From positions 62,001-126,000 of the forward strand of contig NZ_JBHUMY010000023.1 of the NCBI RefSeq assembly GCF_042685365.1: DNA of 64,000 nucleotides, read 5' to 3'. The position numbers and the translations under genes are program-made. The DNA comes from Paenibacillus_AP thailandensis (GTDB taxonomy: Bacteria > Bacillota > Bacilli > Paenibacillales > Paenibacillaceae). The notes under the pieces were generated by a model that saw only the letters and a program-made list of their open reading frames with translations, was not told the DNA's origin and ran no database searches. Below are positions 58,218 to 64,000 of the stretch, one piece after another (position 1 is the stretch's first letter; each line of letters opens with the position of its first letter).

Positions 58218-60203
58218 TTATCCCGACTGAGCTGCGCTTTCGGCGCCGCTGGACGCCTTCGCTTCCTTCAGCATAAACAGCGCCAGCACGAACATGGCGT
58301 GCGACCAAGTAAGCGGCACGACCCATGCGGTCTCGCCGGTGTTCTTGTCTACCTGCTCGGGCAGCAGCCCCAGCTCGGTGCGATGGTTCACCGCCCATTG
58401 CAGCAGCGCATCGGCGCGTTCGATCTCGCCGCATTGCAAGCGGTAGTGGGCAAGCCATATCGTCGTCAATATCCAAGGGTTGCCGCCGATATAATGGTCG
58501 TTCTCGTAACGCTTGATGCCGCCGACGCCGGGGACGGTCAACGCCTGCTCGACCGCGTCCGCCGTGCGGCGCATATAGTCGTGCCCGGCCGGCATTGCGC
58601 CGAACGGCACCGATACGCCGAGCAGGCTGATATCGATGACCGGATCGTATTTCAGCCGGAACGTCTCGTAGCCTTTGGCCGACACGGTCACGCTTCCCGT
58701 CTTGCCGGCTGCAGCCGCTTCCTCGAACTGCTCTTTCCCGACGGCAAGGTTGAGCGCGCGATAAAGCGAACCGCGCTCTTCGTTCCACAGCCCGCCTTCG
58801 ATAACGGCGGCGATGCGGGCAGCCGCTCGCCGCCACGCGGCTGCAAGCTCCGCTTCGCCGCGCAGCTGCGCGAACGAAGCCGCGCCCTGCAAGCCGCCGT
58901 AGACGGCCGCCGCGGAATACGTATGCGAGGCGCTGCGCTCCTCCCACAAGTCCATGCTCGGCTTCGGCAGCCCCGTCTCCGGATCGAGGAAGGAGAGGAG
59001 GAAGTCGGCGCCTTTACGGACCGCCGGCCATACCCTCTCGGCAAAACCGCCGTCCTGCCGGACGCGGTAATGCTCCCACATTCCCCACAGGATCGAAGCC
59101 CCTTCGTCGATCTGCAGCCCCCAGGACGGAGCGAGGCTTCCGTCGTGATAATGCCGCTGCTGCCACGAGCCGTCGGGCGATTGCGACGTCAGCGCCCAAT
59201 CGTAGAAACGGTCGGACAGCTCATACAAGCCCGAGCGGTCGAGCGCCGTCGTAATAAACGCCGCATCCCGTCCCCAGCAGTAGGCGTAGCCGCCGCAGCG
59301 CGAAAACGTCTCGTCGAATTCGGGAGCGGCGATAATGCTGCCCGTTTGCTCGTCGGACATGAGCTTGAACGTCAGGAGCGAACGCTCGTAAAGCTCCTTA
59401 AACGCCGGCCTGTCGGAAGGGCAAGGCGCGCAAGCCGCGACGAAATGGCGCCAGTAATCGGCCGTATCGTTAAACCACTCCTCGGCGGTCCGTTCCTTCG
59501 CTTCTCTCATGGCGCGTAAAGCGTCCGCTTCCGTCTCGCCGGCCGCGATGTAGACCGGCACGGAAGCCGTTTCGCCGGGAGCGAGTCCTTCGATCCGCCA
59601 CAGGACGGCGCCGTCCGGCTTCATATCGATGCCGTTGCCGTTCAGCTCCGCGGCCTCGGCCGCTTGCCAGGCGCTCCCCGACTGGAAGCCCGAGCAGTCT
59701 CGCGGACTTGCGACGGCGAAATAATAATGGTGGCGGAAATGGACGAGCGAGTCCGTCTCCTCATGGAAGGCGGTCGTGTTGTAAAGCGAATGCTCGGCCA
59801 CGAGAAACGACGAATATTGTACGAAGCTGAACGACAACGTCTCGCTTCCCGTATTCCGGAACCGGTAATGCCTGATGAGGACGTCCCGGCCCGGAACGGC
59901 ATAATGATCGCTCTCGACGGCAATCGGCAGACCGTTCGAACGGGCGGTTACCCGCAGTATATTCGTGCTTGGGACATAAGCGGCTTCATGGCTCCAGCCG
60001 CAGTCCGGATCGTCGAACCACGAGACGGATCCATGCCGCTTAGGCTCATCGAGCCGGATGCCGGTCCGAATGGCGTCGACATGCTGGGGCAGATCGATGT
60101 GCGGCCACCACAGCCGGTACAGCCGTCCCGTGCGGCCAAGGGTAGCGAGCATGCGGGAATTGCCGATGACGGCGTCGATGAGATAAGGTTTGTTGGCGTT
60201 CAT
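58218..60203 (-). CDS. glycoside hydrolase family 15 (glucoamylase-like)
   Basis: A 661-residue cytoplasmic enzyme without a signal peptide. The N-terminal 260 residues form a beta-sandwich; the (alpha/alpha)6 barrel follows, with YCWGRDAAFITTALD near 308, the general-acid Glu367 in GLQIDEGAS, and the base Glu616 in LLPEQVDKNTGE before PLTWSHA. Family members release glucose or glucose-containing units from malto-, isomalto- or trehalose-type oligosaccharides. It begins 4 bp after the lacI-type gene, so both are one transcript. The divergent transporter may supply the substrate. Confidence 0.9.
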   Translation of the reverse strand: MNANKPYLIDAVIGNSRMLATLGRTGRLYRLWWPHIDLPQHVDAIRTGIRLDEPKRHGSVSWFDDPDCGWSHEAAYVPSTNILRVTARSNGLPIAVESDHYAVPGRDVLIRHYRFRNTGSETLSFSFVQYSSFLVAEHSLYNTTAFHEETDSLVHFRHHYYFAVASPRDCSGFQSGSAWQAAEAAELNGNGIDMKPDGAVLWRIEGLAPGETASVPVYIAAGETEADALRAMREAKERTAEEWFNDTADYWRHFVAACAPCPSDRPAFKELYERSLLTFKLMSDEQTGSIIAAPEFDETFSRCGGYAYCWGRDAAFITTALDRSGLYELSDRFYDWALTSQSPDGSWQQRHYHDGSLAPSWGLQIDEGASILWGMWEHYRVRQDGGFAERVWPAVRKGADFLLSFLDPETGLPKPSMDLWEERSASHTYSAAAVYGGLQGAASFAQLRGEAELAAAWRRAAARIAAVIEGGLWNEERGSLYRALNLAVGKEQFEEAAAAGKTGSVTVSAKGYETFRLKYDPVIDISLLGVSVPFGAMPAGHDYMRRTADAVEQALTVPGVGGIKRYENDHYIGGNPWILTTIWLAHYRLQCGEIERADALLQWAVNHRTELGLLPEQVDKNTGETAWVVPLTWSHAMFVLALFMLKEAKASSGAESAAQSG

Positions 60204-60207
60204 CTAT

Positions 60208-61239
60208 TCAGCTCCTTTTGGGTGCGATCGAGATGGAGGAGTCCCGGACGACCAGCTTGTGCGGGATAACGATCCGGCGCTGGTGAACGGGTTCCTCTTG
60301 AATAATCCGCAGAAGCAGCTGCGAGGCGGTATAGCCGAGCTGGTACGTACCGATGTCGACCGAGCTGATCGGCGGCGACGCAAGCTCGGAAAGCGTAATG
60401 TTGTTAAAGCTGACGATCGACAAGTCCTTCGGCACTTTGTAGCCGAGCTCGGTCAAGCCGCGCAGCACGCCGAAGGCGACGACGTCGTCGATGACGACAA
60501 GGGCGGTCGGCCGCTCCGGCAAGCTCATGATGAAGGACATCGCCCGGTAGCCGCTTTCTTGCAGAAACTCGCCTTCGACGATCCACTCCGACCGCGCTTT
60601 CAGCCCGGCCTCCTCCAGCGCCTTCAAGTAGCCTTGCATCCGGTCGTGCGACAACGTCAGATTGGGCGGTCCGCTAACGAAGCCGATCCGCTCGTGCCCC
60701 TGCGAGATCAGATGCCGGGTCGCGTCGAACGCCGCCTGCACGTTGTCGTTGTCCACGCACAGCATGTTCTCGTGCGAGCTGTCGGCTCTGCCGATCAAGA
60801 CGCTGGGGAAATCCCGCTCGTTCAAATAATCGATCAGCGGATCGTTGACGCGGGAAGACAACAAGATGACGCCGTCGACCCGGCGGCCGAGCACAAGGCG
60901 GGCGACCGTATCGATCTCGTCCTGCTCGCTGGTTGCGGCCGTAAGCAGCATATCGTAGCCGGCGCGCGTCGATTGGGTCAATATGCCGCGCAGCAGCTCG
61001 CCGAAGAAGAAATCCTGGAACATCTCTTCGGCCGGCCTTGGCAGCAAGATCGCCAGTGTCCGGGTCGTTTTGGAAACGAGGCTTTTGGCCATCACGTTCG
61101 GGTGGTAGCCCATTTCCTCCATAATCCGCTTCACTTTATCGGATGTCTCCTTGCTGATCCGCGGGTGGTTCGAGACGACCCTCGACACGGTGGAAGGCGA
61201 CACCCCCGCAGCTTTTGCAATGTCTTTTATCGTTACCAT
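60208..61239 (-). CDS. LacI-family transcriptional repressor
   Basis: A 343-residue regulator. Helix-turn-helix at residues 3-24 (IKDIAKAAGVSPSTVSRVVS), the hinge helix (NVMAKSLVSKTTRTLAIL) and a sugar-binding domain (VIDDVVAFGVLRGLTELGYKVP, SIVSFNN). It is likely a maltodextrin-type repressor (MalR-like). The upstream intergenic region has several CAAACGTTTG-type palindromes, which suits control of its own operon and of the divergent transporter. It is co-transcribed with the GH15 gene. Confidence 0.92.
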   Translation of the reverse strand: MVTIKDIAKAAGVSPSTVSRVVSNHPRISKETSDKVKRIMEEMGYHPNVMAKSLVSKTTRTLAILLPRPAEEMFQDFFFGELLRGILTQSTRAGYDMLLTAATSEQDEIDTVARLVLGRRVDGVILLSSRVNDPLIDYLNERDFPSVLIGRADSSHENMLCVDNDNVQAAFDATRHLISQGHERIGFVSGPPNLTLSHDRMQGYLKALEEAGLKARSEWIVEGEFLQESGYRAMSFIMSLPERPTALVVIDDVVAFGVLRGLTELGYKVPKDLSIVSFNNITLSELASPPISSVDIGTYQLGYTASQLLLRIIQEEPVHQRRIVIPHKLVVRDSSISIAPKRS

Positions 61240-61854
61240 CGGATAAAACCCCTTATGTGTGCAATCGTTTGTATAACTTCATTTCATCGTAATGCAAACG
61301 CTGTCTTCTGTAAATATAAAGCAGCGGAAATCGTTGCACAAATTGCGAAAAACTGACCTCGAAGAAGAAAAAACGAGAGAGAATAAGATTTTGCTCATTT
61401 TTACCCGGAAAAAGACTTGTGCAAACGTTTTTACAACATTCGTGCCGTGTTGTATGATGAAGCCAAGAATATAACGCTTTCATACCAAAATAAACCATGA
61501 AAAACGGTCGAAAAGCACTAGTTTCAAAGGTTTGAATGCAACGTTGCACGATTTTGGACAAACGTTTGCATAGCTTTTCCTCACTTTGCGGATTTGCGCC
61601 ATAAATCGCAGTTTGGAGCGGGGTTAAGGCCGAAAACGTAAAGGGGACAGCCGTTCGAAACGAATTGCGGGCAAGGCCTCCTTGGACCGCGCTCTTCGGT
61701 TCGGCGTGGCGTTCAAAGTGAAAGCGGTTTATTCGGAAAAAATTCGTCCGGGCTTACGGCCGCGTTCGGGCCGGAAGCTGATCCGGCGAAAAGCAAACGT
61801 TCTTGCAAATGCATGATTCATTCAGTCATTTATTTTTTGGAGGGGGATTTCTGC
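61240..61854. promoter_or_regulatory. divergent control region with six LacI/CcpA-type operators
   Basis: This 615-bp region without genes holds sites related to TGCAAACGTTTGCA: TGCAATCGTTTGTA (61260), ATGCAAACGCTGTCT (61292, a full match to the cre consensus), TGCAAACGTTTTTA (61420), TGCAACGTTGCA (61537, a perfect palindrome), GACAAACGTTTGCA (61557) and GCAAACGTTCTTGC (61793). Both the local LacI regulator and CcpA could bind. Core promoters were not placed with confidence. Confidence 0.75.
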
Positions 61855-63162
61855 ATGAAAAAATGGTTGGTCATGACACTGCTCGCCTCGCTGTTCGTTG
61901 TAACGGCATGCGGCGGAAGCAACGGCGGCGGCAATACGGCCGCGCCGACTTCCGAGGCTTCTGCCGAGCCGACGGCTTCGGCCGGAGCGGGCGGAGAGAC
62001 GGCGGAGCTGGAGCCGGAAGAAGGCGCTTCGCTCGTCGTATGGGACAGCAAATCGGAACGCGCTTATTTGGAGGAAATGACGAAGAAATTTACGGAGCAA
62101 TACGGCATTCCGGTCAAAATCGAAGAGGTCGAAGGCCCGGATCAAGTGAAAAAGCTGACGACGGACGGACCTGCGGGCCTTGGAGCGGACGTCGTATCGT
62201 TCGCCCATGACAACCTCGGCACGGCGGTGCCTGCCGGCTTGCTGCTCCCGAACGATTTCTTCGAGGAGCAAACGAGAAAAGAAAATTCCGAAGTCGCGGT
62301 TAATGCCGTCTCTTACGACGGCACGCTGTACGGCTATCCGCGTTCGGTCGAAACGTATACGCTCATCTATAACAAAGCGCTTGTAAAGGAAGCGCCGAAG
62401 TCGTTCGACGACGTAGTTGCTTTCGCAAAAACGTATAACGATCCCGCCGCCAACAAATACGCGATCATGTGGGAGCTTGGAAACTTCTATTACAACTATA
62501 TGTTCATCGCGAGCAACGGCGGTTATGTGTACGGCGACAACGGCCAGAACGCGGAAGACATCGGCTTGAACAACGATGCGGCGGTTCAAGGCATGACCTA
62601 CTTCGCTTCGCTCAAAGAGAGCCTGCTGCCGATGAATTCCGGCGACATTACGTACGACATTAAGAAAGGGCTGTTCACGAGCGGCAGCCTGGCGATGGAC
62701 ATCAACGGTCCTTGGACGATCGGCGAATACAAAAACGCCGGACTCGACATCGGCGTAGCTCCGCTCCCGACGATTAACGGCAATTCGACCGTATCGTTCT
62801 CGGGCGTCAAAGCATGGTACGTTAACGCTTATTCGAAATATCCGAAGGCGGCCCGCCTCTTGGCGAACTTCCTCGGCTCGAAGGAATCGCAGCTTCTCGA
62901 CTTCAAGATGACGGGCGCGATTCCGGCCAACAAGGAAGCGGCTAACGATCCGGCCATTCAGAACGACGAAGCGACCAAAGGCTTCCTCGCGCAGTTCAAC
63001 AACTCGCAATCGATGCCGACAGCTCCGGAGATGGGCAACGTATGGACGCCGATCGGCGCGGCGTTCGCCGACGTATGGAACGACGGCAAAGATCCGAAAG
63101 CGGCACTCGACAACGCGGTGCAGCAAATCAAGGACGCAAACGGCGGAACGGCTGCCAAGTAA
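61855..63162 (+). CDS. malE: maltodextrin-type binding lipoprotein
   Basis: A 435-residue lipoprotein: signal peptide with lipobox VVTACGG, a Gly/Asn/Ala/Thr/Glu linker, then the MalE-type fold (LVVWDSKSERAYLEEMTKKFTEQYGIPVKIEEVEG, GPDQVKKLTTDGPAGLGADVV cut to its core, YGYPRSVETYTLIYNKAL, LAMDINGPWTIGEYKNAG). ATG at 61855, with GGAGGGGG 8 bp upstream; the frame opens earlier at 61813 but without a ribosome site. The MalF-like permease next to it and the LacI/GH15 pair across the gap support maltodextrin or a related glucan. Confidence 0.9.
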   Translation: MKKWLVMTLLASLFVVTACGGSNGGGNTAAPTSEASAEPTASAGAGGETAELEPEEGASLVVWDSKSERAYLEEMTKKFTEQYGIPVKIEEVEGPDQVKKLTTDGPAGLGADVVSFAHDNLGTAVPAGLLLPNDFFEEQTRKENSEVAVNAVSYDGTLYGYPRSVETYTLIYNKALVKEAPKSFDDVVAFAKTYNDPAANKYAIMWELGNFYYNYMFIASNGGYVYGDNGQNAEDIGLNNDAAVQGMTYFASLKESLLPMNSGDITYDIKKGLFTSGSLAMDINGPWTIGEYKNAGLDIGVAPLPTINGNSTVSFSGVKAWYVNAYSKYPKAARLLANFLGSKESQLLDFKMTGAIPANKEAANDPAIQNDEATKGFLAQFNNSQSMPTAPEMGNVWTPIGAAFADVWNDGKDPKAALDNAVQQIKDANGGTAAK

Positions 63163-63215
63163 CGGCCGCAGATAGACGAAAATATACGACATTGTCAAAA
63201 GCATTCATAACGGTG

Positions 63216-63244
63216 ACCCGCCAGGCGGCATAAGCATGGCGGGT
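63216..63244 (+). other. intergenic hairpin between binding protein and permease
   Basis: ACCCGCCA / TGGCGGGT, 8 bp with a 13-base loop and no T-run. It is in the same place as the hairpins after the other two binding-protein genes. Confidence 0.6.
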
Positions 63245-63275
63245 TCCGAACGTCACGGGGGAGGAGCAAAACGGC

Positions 63276-64000
63276 ATGAACCGTCACCGCAACACCGCAG
63301 CCGTATTATCCGTGCTCTTTATGGGACTCGGGCAACTATATAACCGACAGTTGATCAAAGGGCTTATTCTCGTCTTGCTTGAAGCGGCCGCCCTTGCCTA
63401 TTTCGTGCCGAATTTGGGGACGGCCGTCTGGGGCGTCGCGACGCTTGGCGAAAATACGACCCGCATGGAGAAGATCAACGGACTGACGCAGCAAGTAGCC
63501 GGAGACCATTCGATTTTTCTGCTCATTAACGGGCTTATTACGCTGCTCATATTCGCTATCTTTATTGTTATTTACGTGATGAACGTGAAGGATGCGACGA
63601 AGACGGGAGCGGCCAGAGACCGGGGAGAGTCGCCGGCCAATTTCCGGAAGACGCTCGCTTACGTCTTGGACCGGAACTTCCCGCATCTGCTGCTGACGCT
63701 TCCGGGCCTCGGCATTTTGTTTCTGACGATCATGCCGATTTTGTTCATGATTTTGCTGGCGTTTACGAACTATGCCGCGCCGAATCACATTCCTCCGGCC
63801 AAGCTGGTGGATTGGGTCGGCTTTGAAACGTTCGCCAATTTGCTGACGATGAAGACGTGGAGCCATACGTTTTTTGGCGTATTTGCCTGGACGCTCATAT
63901 GGGCGGTCGTGGCGACCGTCACCACTTATTTCGGCGGCTTGCTTGTCGCGCTGCTGGTCGAACAGAAAGGCGTACGGTTCAAGAAGCTGTGGAGAACGAT
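63276..64000 (+). CDS. malF: MalF-like ABC transporter permease, 5' part
   Basis: The frame runs from ATG 63276 to the window end without a stop, giving 241 codons; the C-terminal part is outside. It begins with a hydrophobic pair (SVLFMGLGQLYNRQLIKGL and ILVLLEAAALAYFV), then an N-terminal extension and helices typical of MalF (LTLPGLGILFLTIMPILFMILLAFTNY). The FTNY...GFETFANLL segment is the usual MalF periplasmic entry. GGGGAGGAG precedes the ATG. The extra N-terminal helices separate MalF from the UgpA-type permeases seen earlier. Confidence 0.9.
   Translation, partial: MNRHRNTAAVLSVLFMGLGQLYNRQLIKGLILVLLEAAALAYFVPNLGTAVWGVATLGENTTRMEKINGLTQQVAGDHSIFLLINGLITLLIFAIFIVIYVMNVKDATKTGAARDRGESPANFRKTLAYVLDRNFPHLLLTLPGLGILFLTIMPILFMILLAFTNYAAPNHIPPAKLVDWVGFETFANLLTMKTWSHTFFGVFAWTLIWAVVATVTTYFGGLLVALLVEQKGVRFKKLWRT

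Overview
The window reads as chromosome of a high-GC, spore-forming Firmicute of the Paenibacillaceae type (Paenibacillus, Cohnella or a close relative). The signs are strong AGGAGG ribosome sites, an H-type small acid-soluble spore protein, Fur and PerR boxes matching the Bacillus consensus, a cre site, a Mn2+ riboswitch ahead of a TerC gene, YesM/YesN-type two-component systems beside CUT1 sugar ABC transporters, and several families of intergenic repeats. The genus is an inference; no rRNA or tRNA gene was seen.

Layout. 1-6830: fatty-acid beta-oxidation block (fadN 3' part, fadA, fadE, acyl-CoA ligase). 7045-8914: small unknown genes and a methionine aminopeptidase. 9046-11192: Fsr-like MFS exporter divergent from an AraC regulator. 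11409-17282: first sugar-sensing module (histidine kinase, AraC-type response regulator, lipoprotein and two permeases). 17530-18580: a lower-GC gene for a PD-(D/E)XK-like protein, preceded by an intrinsic terminator and followed by a 52-bp tandem array. 18687-23848: two unknown membrane or anchored proteins, then an OmpR/HK pair with two PepSY proteins carrying acidic tails. 23934-28334: sspH, a TetR regulator with a shared operator and divergent membrane gene, a zinc-ribbon protein, an AI-2E-family permease and a Fur-controlled siderophore-binding lipoprotein. 28621-31517: ECF sigma factor with its DGPF partner, a DUF1801 protein and exonuclease III. 31710-35236: heterodimeric ABC exporter. 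35423-38390: MBL hydrolase, atypical SDR, riboswitch plus terC. 38621-45754: KDPG aldolase, GH43, fumarase, ABC-F protein, FAH-family hydrolase and Dps. 46211-57993: AraC regulator divergent from an FAD oxidoreductase, a secreted GH5-like glycosidase under a cre site, and a second kinase/regulator/lipoprotein/permease module. 58218-64000: GH15 enzyme and LacI regulator divergent from a maltodextrin-type transporter that runs off the window.

How the genes work together. Much of the window serves uptake and breakdown of polysaccharides: three CUT1 transport systems, two with their own membrane sensor, one with a LacI repressor. None of the three has an ATPase gene beside it, so a shared MsmX-type ATPase elsewhere is likely. 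The rest covers fatty-acid oxidation, metal and oxidative-stress responses (Fur, PerR, Mn2+ switch) and spore protection.

The most unusual signals are non-coding or small: the PD-(D/E)XK gene with its 52-bp array; a palindromic MITE-like family with a full copy at 45860-46060 and a deletion derivative at 54622-54734; a 69-bp dispersed repeat (11307 and 41791); a duplicated 59-bp sequence between an AraC regulator and its divergent neighbour; and a likely leaderless TetR gene.
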